Assembly (NCBI GenBank): GCA_023515745.1
Contig: JALECJ010000056.1
Coordinates: 124,001 to 188,000 of the forward strand
Length of the DNA stretch: 64,000 bases
From: Amoeboaphelidium protococcarum
Taxonomy: Eukaryota > Aphelidiomycota > Aphelidea
Direction: 5' to 3'
In this document: piece after piece, positions 26,743 through 37,100 of the stretch
Layout: every line of letters begins with the position of its first letter
How positions within the stretch are numbered: the first letter of the stretch is position 1
Position numbers and translations under genes: made by a program
The notes under the pieces: generated by a model
Databases searched by the model: none
Told to the model about the DNA's origin: nothing
What the model saw: only the letters and a program-made list of their open reading frames with translations

Positions 26743-28144
26743 ATGATCATATCATCTTAGAAATATTTAAAGTAAGTTTTTCAATTATTAATAAGCATTT
26801 ACCTTATAATTTTATTGGTGTAGAGGCGCTTCATTGAAAAGAATCGGTGCGAGCCGTGTGTTGTCCAATCGCTGGTATGCACACAAGGTCATCAAGGTTC
26901 CTTAGATGGCGGACAGTATTACTGAGGGAGAACTGGCTCGCTGGGAGAAGAAAGTTGGTGAGTACGTAAAGTAGGACGAGTTGATGGCCACTATTGAGAC
27001 TGACAAGGTGGATGTCTAGTTTAACAGTCCTGAGTCTGGTGTCGTTGTGGAGCAGTTCTTCAAGGAGGGAGATAGTGTGCAGACAGGTCAAGATTTCTAC
27101 AAGCTTGACTTGGACGGAAAGCCGTCAGAGTCATCTTCATCTACTTAGAGTTAGGATAAGAGCGAGTCGAAGCAACAGCAGCAGGAACAATCACCGTCTG
27201 CCACTTCTACTTCATCCACTTAGTCAGAGTAGAAGTCTGAGTAATCCAAGCCAGTTGCACCTAAGGAGAAGGCATCTTCATCGAGTGGTGAAGAACGCGT
27301 ATACTCAAGCAAGGCTTCCACCTCTTAAAGCGCACCTGCTCCATCAAAACCTCAGGCTTAAGTAGACGCTTAACCATTGGTATTTAAAGAAGGCTTGGTA
27401 CCGGGAACTTATCCTCTTCCTGATGCTTTCAGAGGAGAGAGACGCGTGAAGATGAACAGAATGAGACAGCGTATCGCTGAAAGATTGAAGTAGAGTTAGA
27501 ATACCGCTGCATCTCTAACCACCTTCAATGAGGTTGATATGTCCAGTTTGATGGCGTTCCGTAGCACGTACAAGGATGAGGTTTTTAAGTAGCACGGTGT
27601 TAAGTTGGGATTCATGAGTGCTTTTGTTAAGGCATCTGTGGCTGCCCTGCAAGCAGTGCCTGCTGTGAATGGAAGTATTGTCTATCCAAGCAATGACAAT
27701 GAAGATCCGACTATTGTGTACCACGATTTTGTTGACATTAGTGTCGCTGTAGCCACGCCAAAAGGCTTAGTTACTCCAGTGATTAGAAATTGTGAAAAGC
27801 TGTCATTCATTGACGTTGAGAAGGCTATTGCAGAGTTTAGTAACAAGGCGCGTGATAACAAGATCTCTATTGAGGACATGGCTGGTGGAACGTTCACCAT
27901 CTCTAATGGAGGAGTGTTTGGCAGTATGTTTGGTACTCCAATCATCAATCTACCGCAGTCTGCCATTCTGGGAATGCACGCCATCAAGGATAGAGCTGTA
28001 GTTGTCAATGGCAAGATTGAAGTCCGTCCAATGATGTACCTGGCGCTGACTTATAACCACTCGCTCATTGACGGAAGGGAGGGCGTGACATTCCTGAAGA
28101 CTATCAAGGAGATTATTGAGGATCCGCGAAAGTTGCTCCTATGA
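26743..28144 (+). CDS. DLST: Dihydrolipoamide succinyltransferase, E2 of 2-oxoglutarate dehydrogenase
   Basis: Two exons (26743-26771 and 26824-28144; 52-nt intron) encode 449 aa. The first ~30 residues (MIISSQKYLK then [19 protein letters not shown]) form a basic, Ser-rich mitochondrial presequence. A single lipoyl domain follows ([19 protein letters not shown], lipoylated Lys in ETDKVDV), then a long Gln/Ser/Pro linker rich in TAG-encoded Gln with no clear E3-binding domain, then the catalytic domain from [15 protein letters not shown] to the [14 protein letters not shown] active-site motif. Absence of the subunit-binding domain is also the rule in animal DLST. It transfers succinyl groups to CoA in the TCA cycle. 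Confidence 0.95.
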
Positions 28145-28436
28145 TTTCTCTTTCAGATGAACTCACATGATATTGATATAGTATTGACTTTAATCTTGAT
28201 CCACTTATTATTATCTACGACTTTAATTCATTATTGTGTGATATTTGATATTTATCACCACCTTTCCTCTTAGTAAGTTCTCTTCTTTCGGAACACACTT
28301 AATTGAAGGTGATCAACTTAACATAGACAACAAGGTTATGATTATAGAGATCAACTTGAGAAATCTGAGGACAGCTGGATTAATTGCCGTACCATGGCTT
28401 ATGAAGTATATTCTGCCGCATTCGGTAAAGAAGGCT

Positions 28437-29752
28437 ATGATATCCACATTCGCTGTCATCTTTCGTTACTTTCTGTTGCATGTCATTGGCAGGAGAATCA
28501 CTCAACTTCCACACTGGCTTCGTAGCAGAAGAACTCTGTCCATATCGACTACACCAAAACCCCCTCGTCTGTCCTCTATTGTTAAGCATGAAATTCTATT
28601 ATCTCATCAGGCCGATCGCTCCGGTGTTGCCTACGGTAAGTATATTTATCGTTATTGTCGCGATGCGATAGATGAAATGATATCAACGTATTGGGTGTAT
28701 GTAGCTGGAACTATCTTGTCTCATATTGATATCTGTGCGGGTATTGTGGCCAAATCTCACTCTTAGATTGCGTGTGTTACTGCCAGCCTAGATTCTATTC
28801 ATTTTGTAAGGCCCGTGAATGTGGGAGATATAATGTGTGTCAGCGGTACTATAACAAGAGCATTCAGGAGCAGTATGGAGATTTGCGTCGAACTGTACAG
28901 AGAAGATCATATGAGTGGTGAACGCGAGTTTTGCTGTCAAGGTATTACCAATAATTAATACTATTTTAATGTATTGATTAAAACATATGTATTAATGTAG
29001 CGTACTTGACGTTTGTGGCCATCTAAGACGGTAAAGCGGTTCAAGTGTGTCCAGTCAGTCCAGAGAGTGAGAAGGAGATTAAAGATTTTGAACTGGCAGA
29101 GGTGAGGAAATAGGCGAGATTGGCATTGAAGAAGGCTCAGAGTGAATTGATGAAGCCAGCTTAGGTTGAGTTTGTAGATTCCGGTGGTAATGTAGTCCAG
29201 GTGTAAGGTGAAGGTGTCCGTACTGAATAGATTAATGAGCCTCATGCTGAGTCTGTGAAGATTATAATGCCTTAGCATGCTAATGCTCTCGGTATCACAT
29301 TTGGCGGTTACATCTTGTAGTGTATGGAAGAGTGTGCGATAATGGCGGCAATGAGACACGCCCACCAGTCTCGCATAGTTGATAAAGACTTGATATTTCA
29401 TACCGTGTCAATCGACAGTCTCAACTTTCGCAAATCATCAACGGTGGGCGATTTCGTTCGTATCCAGGCCAAGGTGACGCGTGTGTGGAAAACCAGTTTG
29501 GAGATATACGTTACCGTGCACTCGAAATCTCCAACTGATGCATTCAATGATGATCTTTAGTTTACTAATGACGGCTACATGACCGTCCTGGCCACAGTGA
29601 AGGGTGAAAAGTATAAAGAGCACAGCCGCGTGGACATTCCAGATGTGCAGCCTCACTCTGATCAAGATCGTCAGAGACACAATGAAGCTGACACTAGAAG
29701 ATGTAAGCGCTTGGAAGAGAGGTCTGCTCTCACTAAAATTTATAAAATCTGA
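28437..29752 (+). CDS. Double-hotdog acyl-CoA thioesterase
   Basis: Three exons (28437-28635, 28705-28941, 29001-29752; introns 69 and 59 nt) give about 395 aa. Two 4HBT hotdog domains are visible: HQADRSGVAYAGTILSHIDIC... then TASLDSIHFVRPVNVGD, and MPQHANALGITFGGYILQCMEE... then VSIDSLNFRKSSTVGD. This tandem arrangement is typical of ACOT7/ACOT11/12-type enzymes that hydrolyse fatty acyl-CoA. The N-terminus (RRITQLPHWLRSRRTLSIST) looks like a mitochondrial targeting region, but the start codon is uncertain: the frame is open upstream and other ATGs exist at 28338 and 28401. A TAA/TAG-rich linker separates the domains. Confidence 0.85.
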
Positions 29753-29808
29753 CTTAAGGTTACTGGAAAGAGATATTGTATAATTTCTGAATTTATTCTT
29801 ATAGTCCT

Positions 29809-30123
29809 TCAAGCCAATTGGATGCATTTTCGAAAATACACCCGGCCACCACTAACAGCAAATGGTTCGTACCCACTCTAAAGTAATTATTACTGTTATT
29901 TTTCTTTATAATCACCTTACATCTCCCAGCGAGCACAGCCGGAGGCACCATAGGGTTACCCATATGCAGCAGCCTGGCCATTCTAATTAGGAGGTTATGT
30001 ATATGCAGCAGCCTGGCCATCCCAATTAGGAGGTTATGTATATGCAGCAGCCTGACCATTCCAATTAGGATACATTGCACTTACAGTGGCCGCAGATAGC
30101 AATGACAGCAATTCGATACGCAT
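29809..30123 (-). CDS. Small secreted repeat protein, paralog of the gene at 32477
   Basis: A 104-aa minus-strand ORF with a clear signal peptide (MRIELLSLLSAATVSA), then three 13-residue repeats of the form PNWNGQAAAYTQP, then a C-terminal module CARWE ... SGYEPFAVSGG ... FRKCIQLA. The same leader, SAM-x-PN-x-N junction and C-terminal module (two Cys about 37 residues apart, GYEP, RKC, final Ala) recur in the protein at 32477-32971, so this is a paralog pair. The module loosely resembles bacterial DUF4177/DUF1737-type small domains, which is only a visual impression. Probably exported; cell-wall or effector roles are possible. The stop lies 56 nt from that of the thioesterase. Confidence 0.75.
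29963..30079. repeat. Three 39-bp tandem repeats within secreted protein gene
   Basis: Copies start at 29963, 30002 and 30041 with a few point differences. On the minus strand each encodes 13 residues (PNWNGQAAAYTQP type). A period divisible by three keeps the frame, as expected for a length-variable surface or secreted protein. Confidence 0.9.
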
Positions 30124-30183
30124 TATTGTCAGGTATTACCAGTGTTGTCTTTATTTGAGACGGAAGATATCAATTATAAAGTT

Positions 30184-30577
30184 ATGGATGATGACTATGA
30201 ACAAGAATATAATCATTACAAGACCGGATATCAACGTTAATCTCCTCGTGTTATTGATTCACGTTCTTTTGCAACGTGCTACATCATCAATGGGATCAAT
30301 TGTTGTGACGTTGAACAATAGGCATATCACACGTGGGCGAGCTAAACATATCATTCGATGAATCTGAAGAGTATACTGGTCATAGTGATTTTATAGATGA
30401 AGCAATTGTTAGAAAACATCTGTGGACGATCATTTGTCTCAGGAGATAATACGCGTTGACATTTCGCAGATTGGGGCGGTGTTTAATTAGCAGGACGAAG
30501 GATAAAAGCAATAATTCATATATATTTAACCATGCAAATTCATGATTCTTCACAATGCAACTTGGCTAAATTCATGA
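30184..30577 (+). CDS. Small acidic protein, tentative three-exon model
   Basis: Exons 30184-30235, 30322-30407 and 30443-30577 join into a 90-aa frame: MDDDYEQEYNHYKTGYQ, then ISHVGELNISFDESEEY and HSDFIDEAI, then EIIRVDISQIGAVFNQQDEG. Each piece looks coding, but they sit in three different frames, so the model depends on two inferred introns of 86 and 35 nt. The 35-nt one is short for this genome. A frameshifted pseudogene is the alternative. Family unknown. Confidence 0.35.
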
Positions 30578-30674
30578 TCAGCTCTGTAGATAAAGGAAAC
30601 TGGTGTTTCGGTGCTTCTGTGACATAAGGAGTTCCGCCTTATCCGATCACGCTATAAACTTTGTCTGGAGACTA

Positions 30675-31612
30675 TCAAGCTTTCAACATCTCTTATAGAA
30701 ATTTTAATCCATTCTTGACGCGGAGGTCTAGATCATCAGTCATAAAATCATCCGGACTCTATATAGCAATATTTTTACTAGAGAACGTAACAGGTCCATT
30801 GTACACTCCACGCTCAGCTGCGAACTTTGCAAACATTATTCTCTTAACGTTAGCGATAACAGACTATGCCCAAATATCGATATTGCGTGAGGTATCTCTG
30901 ACCCAGACAGGTTTAGTTTTCACTTCAATGACATTTCCCTTCTGATCAACACCGTCAACTTCACCGGTGGAGCAAATGTTCAAGTCTCCAATTTTCACAT
31001 TGAAAACACCATAGAATCGATGGTAGTCCAGCTTGGACTCTTAAATCACTGCTTTCTCGAATTGCATACCTATAGATCCAGGATTCGTGGGATAACTATG
31101 TTTTCTATCAATAAATACCGGGCCATCAGCTGAAGAACGATACATAAAGAAATCCACATCTTCAAACTTATTGGTAATAATTAACTGCAACACTTTCCTG
31201 GGCACAATGGCGTTATACTTGTTTAAAGTGTCACACAAACGTTCCGGTGTAATCGCCTTGTTCGCCAATGCATTTTGATAGATATTGTGCTGACAGCTAA
31301 CAATAAATTCGGTTTAGGTTCCGGATCGACATCGCTTTTATAAGGCGTTATTACATAAGAACTCTCCAATGGGTCTTTCAGCAACGGCAGATCTTTAACA
31401 GCTACATCTACAGCCAGATACTTGTCCACCATCTCCCTCAGATTGCTAATTTTTGGCTCATTCAACTTCAATAGGTCCTCAACTGGTTTGATCTTCCACG
31501 CAGAGAAGGCCAAGACTTCCGACGCAATGGGCGACTTTTTGCCAAGACCTAAAGACGCCACTCCAGATAGAATCGCGTCAATATTTATATCATTTTAATG
31601 TTCATTACTCAT
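30675..31612 (-). CDS. DXO/Rai1-like decapping exonuclease
   Basis: Two exons (31612-31355 and 31289-30675; 65-nt intron gtaata..ctgtcag) encode 290 aa. The C-terminal half carries the ordered DXO/Rai1 active-site motifs: GMQFE (G-phi-x-phi-E), STGEVDGVD (E-phi-D), NVIEVKTK (E-phi-K) and DIWAQSV (ending in the catalytic-site Gln). These enzymes remove incomplete or NAD caps from RNA and degrade it 5'-3', in the nucleus or cytosol. The N-terminal half is divergent and I see no close match there, so this is a divergent member. The intron is needed because the frame shifts between halves. Confidence 0.7.
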
Positions 31613-31895
31613 GACTTTCTGCTATGGGAATAGGTTTTGATTAATCCTCCGAACGCAACGCGATGAAAAAAGATAAACGCGTGGCGCAGACAATCTGTGA
31701 AACTGAAACGTTTTAAAGTGAGAAATGTGAAGATGGCCGCAGTTTGAACTGGTAACCTTTCTACAAATATTCAGACCAGTTACCCTTCAAGGAAGAGAAT
31801 CATACGTTACTGTTCAACAACGACTAACTCTCCTATTGCTGTTTCACTAGACCAGGGAAGCTTTTTTATGAGCACTGATCTTGAGTTATCACGTT

Positions 31896-32269
31896 ATGCG
31901 AATCAGGATGGACACGTTTCGATACTTAATAGCACACAGCGAAGCGAATTTAAAAGCTGGGATTTTGAACAGTCTGGCGCTAAATTTCAATAGCTAAACA
32001 AATTACATTGTTGAAGATGCCATAACTGCCAAAGTCGCGTAAAATTTTATCCAAAGTGCATTCATGGGCTTTAGTTTTAAAGATAGTATATATGGTAAGT
32101 GAAAAAGCAATCGAAAATCTGAGTAATAGCTATAACATTTTATTGAATAGCATATTGTTAGAAGGATAGAGGGTTGGCACAATCGACTTTAGCTGCGCTT
32201 CGAATTGAGAATAAAACCCATTATTTATCAGTTAATTAAGAAATTTTTATTAAATTTTTGATGGCTTGA
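31896..32269 (+). CDS. Small unknown protein, two exons, 105 aa
   Basis: Exons 31896-32094 and 32151-32269 (56-nt GT-AG intron) encode 105 aa. Start is the first ATG after an in-frame TGA. The product is alpha-helical in appearance (MDTFRYLIAHSEANLKAGIL, EDAITAKVAQNFIQSAFMG, YCQKDRGLAQSTLAAL) with no signal peptide. It shares an upstream region with the divergent DXO-like gene. Not recognised. The open frame at 31662-31880 in another frame looks partly coding and might be an extra upstream exon, but I could not join it. Confidence 0.55.
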
Positions 32270-32476
32270 ATGGCCTTAGTCAAATGTATTTGCTGTTACG
32301 TACTGGAAAAAAGGGGAGTTGAATACGAACTTCAGTCAATACCGAATCCGGATGCAAACGATAAAAGTAGTAGCTCATCTAGACGTGATGCTCTTGCAGT
32401 AGATCATATTTTTAAAAATTCAAAACCTGCGATGTTATATTAATCAGTTTATTCTCATTGCTCCGTATTTCATACT

Positions 32477-32971
32477 TCAAGCATAACTAACGCATTTACG
32501 ATATAAAATATGGTAACCATTATTGCCACCTAAGGCAATTGGCTCGTATCCATTATCAATATACTATTTGCCATTATCTCCGTAGGACATGGCCTATTCC
32601 CAGCGAACACATATCGGAAATCCAGTCTTGGACTTGGCTTTAGCAGACTCGACAAGACTGATTCTCTCGGCGACTTATTGTAATTATTTGATCTCCGATT
32701 GCAAATGGCTCGCCTGATTAGAAGCTTGGGACATCGTCCTTGCAGCTTCAGCCTATGCTTTGCTAATCAAATCATCAGCCTGCAACTGCGCATCTCTTAA
32801 CACTTACTTTGCCTCTGCCAATGCTGCTGTGGTACCAAATCTATTCTTTATACCGCCAAATAGACCATTGTTTCCATCAGAATACGATAGAGGCTCTCTT
32901 GATTATTCATTACCATTAGGACCCATAGCACTGATAGCAATAGCAAAAAGAGATAGCAGAATAACGCGCAT
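32477..32971 (-). CDS. Small secreted protein, paralog of the gene at 29809
   Basis: A 164-aa ORF with signal peptide MRVILLSLFAIAISA, a short Asn/Ser/Gly-rich mature start (MGPNGNEQSREPLSY), a central helical, Ala/Gln-rich segment (~45-110, AEAKQVLRDAQLQADDLISK onward) likely to form a coiled coil, and the C-terminal module CVRWE ... NGYEPIALGG ... LYRKCVSYA ending at the stop. Leader and module match the protein at 29809-30123, while the middles differ completely (coiled coil here, 13-residue repeats there). No membrane anchor seen. Likely a secreted or extracellular-matrix protein family that diversifies its middle region. Confidence 0.78.
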
Positions 32972-34122
32972 ATTTTAGTAATCAAGACTCAGATATGTAT
33001 TTAAAATTATTTTTTAGAAGGAAAGAAGAGCAATAAAACTGTATTCCTTCGAGTAGCATGTGAATGTTTTTAAATACCCCTTGACTAAGTTTCAGGGGCA
33101 CAGCTAGTATTTTTTTTGCTTTAGAGCTGTCCTGGTGCTGACTCGAAGGAGCTGGAATTGTCAAGGCTAATCAAGGGTGCATTCCATTCTGAAGGGAGCT
33201 AAGTAAAAGCCAGTAGGTGGACATAGCGGATACTTGACCATGTGATGCAGCTACTAATAAAGTTTATTTATCTTAAAAAATGTATTTTTTTGGTTTGTTC
33301 TTCCACACCAAACTGTTAGTAGTGATGTTTAATAGTCACAAAAACTTAATTGCTCGTCGGATAAACGAGCTTTATTTCTAATAAAGACTTAAGGTGCTAC
33401 TTTTAGTTCTCCTCTTCTCAGATGTTACCTGGCTCGCCTCAATATCCAATCTCGCCCGAGCCGCAAGTTCAACAAGATCTCATCATCACGTTTCCGAATT
33501 AAATTTAGATGGCCCATATCACATGTAAAAAAAAATTAAGATACATAACGCGCGGCTAATTACAAAATTGATACTGTGTTATTCCCCAAATTTGATATCA
33601 ATATGAAAGAGGCTAAAAAATATCTTTCTTACGGTATTTCCCACTTAAGCCTGTTGTTTAGAATATGAATTGGTGCGAACTTGCAGCTTTGTGATATTTA
33701 GATTTAAGTGGTGAACACGTGTCTCTAAATCGAAAAGGCTAAATTATGCACTATTTATTATATACCTTACTAGCCCCAATTGCTGATGTCGCGTATAGTA
33801 TATCATGATGCATGCCGGTATATTCACATAGCCACCTTTTCAAATTCCAGAAACGCCAGACAATTAAACTTCACATCTTGAGAATGACACAGGCATGTCG
33901 ATGTGTATAAATCTTAAACCTCAACAATCATCTAAATTAAATTAAATAATATATTTGGCATACATGATGGATACATATGAAAAAAGTGTGCCGTGTAAGT
34001 ATGTTACTCTCAAATCGGAAACTATCGCGATGCTCAAAATGAGAGCAAAAAACTCTCCAATTTCAATCTTTGAAAAATACGCAAAACGGTAAAAGATTAT
34101 TACATTTTGAAAATAGAAGATC
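32972..34122. other. Long AT-rich gap before the Pol I gene
   Basis: About 1.15 kb without a supported gene. A plus-strand frame from ATG 33421 (MLPGSPQYPISPEPQVQQ, ~60 codons) has protein-like composition and could be a first exon, but no continuation was found. The last part is presumably the promoter of the polymerase gene. Confidence 0.45.
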
Positions 34123-37100
34123 ATGAATTTCTCTTTGCCTATTAGTACAGAGATTGAGGGATTGTCATTCTCGTTCATTGACTCTAATAATGTGAAAGCA
34201 TTGTCAGTGAAGAGAATTGATAATCCCGTGACATTTGATCCCACCACAAGATAGCCTACTGACGGTGGCCTGTACGATCCTCAGCTTGGTCCTACTGATA
34301 AATAGCAGCTGTGTTCTACGTGTAAATTGAATTTCTTTAGCTGTGCTGGCCATTTTGGTCATATCGAGTTGACAGTACCTGCGTATCACCCGCTGCTCTT
34401 CAAGATGCTGTTCACGCTGCTAAAGTCTACGTGTCTTTGCTGCCATTCGTTCAAAATGAAAACGGCACGCGTCGCGCGTCATGAAGCCAAGTTGTAGCTG
34501 CTGCATAACGGTTGTGTCCTGGAAGCAATGGAGATGGATGGTATGGATTTTAGTCTGAAAACTGATTCTGAGGATCTTACTCCCGTTGATGAAGAGTTTA
34601 TATGCGCCAATATCCAAAAGTATGTCAAGAAATCTATCAGGAATCATAAGAATGGCTGTGGGCCATCTAATGTTGGTGAGAAGACAATGCTCGCAAATGA
34701 TGTTCTCCGGCTGGCTGTCAAGGAATTTCTGTCGCTTGCTCAAGCGGTCAAGAAGTGTGAGAATTGTGGTGCCAAGAGTCCAACTCTGCGTAAAGAGCAG
34801 AACACGAAGATTTTCTAGTAGCCCCTAAGTAAAAAGGATCAGGCAATTAATGCTGCTATTGGTATGAAATCTCGCGTCATTGGCTATGATGTCAATGATG
34901 ATGATGAGGATGATCTCGATGAGTCGAATAACGATCATCTACTACATGAGGATGAGGATGATAGTCCGAATAAGGTTAAAGGCATTTATCTGACTCCCGT
35001 GGAGACTAAGGAGCATCTACGTAGACTTTATGAGAAGGAATAGTCCATGCTTAACCTGCTCTTTGGTTCTGTTGATAATAGCGAAACTGGTGGACATCGT
35101 GTAAGTAGCTTTGAGCATTTTTTTATGGAGGTTGTCGCCGTTCCGCCTAGTAAGTTTCGTCCAATCTCCAAAATGGGCGATAAATAGTTTGATCACGCTC
35201 AGAATGGCTATTTGACAGAGATTATAAAGCACAATAACAGAATAGTGGAGCTTCGTTAGGAGAGTAAATAGGCAACCTAGTAGAGCAAGGATGAGTAGCA
35301 GTTGGCAACCATGGCTGGTGCTGATTCGTTATAAAATTCATCTCAGGATCTCAAGGATGCGGATGCCAATTAATTCCGTAACATTATTAATGCCTGGGTT
35401 CTATTGCAAGAGAATTTGAATAATCTCATAGACTCTACCAAGAATCCAAAGTCAAAGGTGGTTCCTCCTGGTATAAAGTAGATTTTGGAGAAGAAGGAGG
35501 GTCTTTTCCGTAAGAATATGATGGGCAAGCGTGTCAATTTTGCAGCTAGAAGTGTCATATCCCCAGATCCTATGATTGAGACTTCTGAGATTGGTATTCC
35601 GATGGTGTTTGCCAGGAAGCTTACGTATCCGGAGCCGGTAACTCCATTTAACATGCAAGAACTTAGAAAGGCGATTATCAATGGACCTAATACTTATCCT
35701 GGTGCAGTATCGATTCAGAATGAAGATGGCTCCCTGATCATGTTGACATCCTTGTCGAAGGATAAGAGAATTGCTGTGGCCAACAGTCTGCTGACACCAT
35801 CATCTTCATTTGGCCGTATGCAGAGTGAAGATTAAGAGTTTGTGAATAAGAAGGTTAATCGCCATCTCAAGAATGGTGATATGCTTCTCCTGAATCGTCA
35901 ACCCACTTTGCACAAGCCGTCCATTATGGGTCATATGGCCAGAATTCTACCTCAGGAGAAGACTATTAGAATGCACTACGCTAATTGTAATACTTACAAT
36001 GCCGATTTCGATGGTGATGAAATGAACATCCATTTTCCGTAGAACCCACTGGCTTAAGCTGAGGCTCGTCTGATTATGAACACCAATAATTAGTATCTGG
36101 TTCCTACTGATGGTTCGCCTCTCCGCGGTCTGATCCAAGATCATATTGTCATTGGTGTCTTGATGACTAGTAAGAATACTCTGTTGCCCAAAGATAAATA
36201 CGTTCAGCTGATCTATGCATGCCTGCCTGATAATGGAAAGCGCCTGAAGCTTCTGCCTCCTGCAATTGTAAAGCCAAAGTAGTTGTGGACTGGTAAACAA
36301 GTGATTTCTACCGTCTTGGCCAATCTTACTCTGAGCAAAGAGCCTCTGAATATGGAGTCCAAGTCCCAGGTGCCCGGTAAATCTTGGAGTGTCGAACAGG
36401 TTGTGGACACTGAGGAGGGTGCCGTCATTGTTAGAGATGGAGAATTGCTGACCGGTATTCTAGATAAGAAGTAGTTTGGTGCAAAGCCTAATGGCCTTGT
36501 GCATGCCTGCTTTGAAGTGTACGGTCCGGACACGGCTGGGCTGCTCTTGACCACCCTGGGCCGACTGTTCACCATGTACTCTCAGATGACCGGATTTACT
36601 TGTAGAGTGGATGATTTGATTGTTAAGGTAAGAGTTGAATTATTATGTCGGCGGTGCGTATATGGAATACAAAGCGGTAGCAGGGCTATTAGGAATTAAG
36701 ATCTGATGATGACGCATTGTGAATTGTCTGTCGATCAATTTCACACGAGAGCCAAACTTAAAAACTTTGGAGAACCCACTCGTGTAGTTGGTCTTTAATG
36801 ACAGAGTTTGTTATCACAACGGCTGAAGATTCTTATATCTTAGTTGCATCACTTTAGACGTATCTCTATTCGGCCGCCTGACATATACAGACGAGTTATA
36901 ATGTTAAAATTATCATATTTAATCAATGTAGTCTAAGCATGAGGAACTTCGTCGACAAAAGATCAAGACTGCTCTCGAGCAAGGTGAAGACATTCTTAAA
37001 GAGTTTGCATTTGGAGACGATTGGAGGCAGAAGGATATTGCAGATACTCCGCTGGAGAAGCGACTGAAGAAGATTGCGGCGGATAAGAATGTGTCCGCAG

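Noticed and set aside
29930-30120. Plus-strand reading of the 39-bp repeats as a Tyr/Ala/Trp repeat protein with one TGG changed to TGA
   Set aside because: The opposite strand gives a signal peptide, a clean ATG-to-TGA frame and a C-terminus homologous to the 32477 gene, so the plus-strand TGA is irrelevant.
31662-31880. Plus-strand frame starting MKKDKRVAQTICETE as a separate gene
   Set aside because: Composition is coding-like but it ends in TGA without any joinable exon, and it overlaps the presumed divergent promoter of the DXO-like gene; noted only as a possible upstream exon.
32270-32600. Plus-strand ATG frame with CICCYVLEKRGVEYEL resembling a glutaredoxin/GST start
   Set aside because: It begins directly after the stop of the 31896 gene and most of it is antisense to the secreted protein; no thioredoxin-fold signature beyond the first residues.
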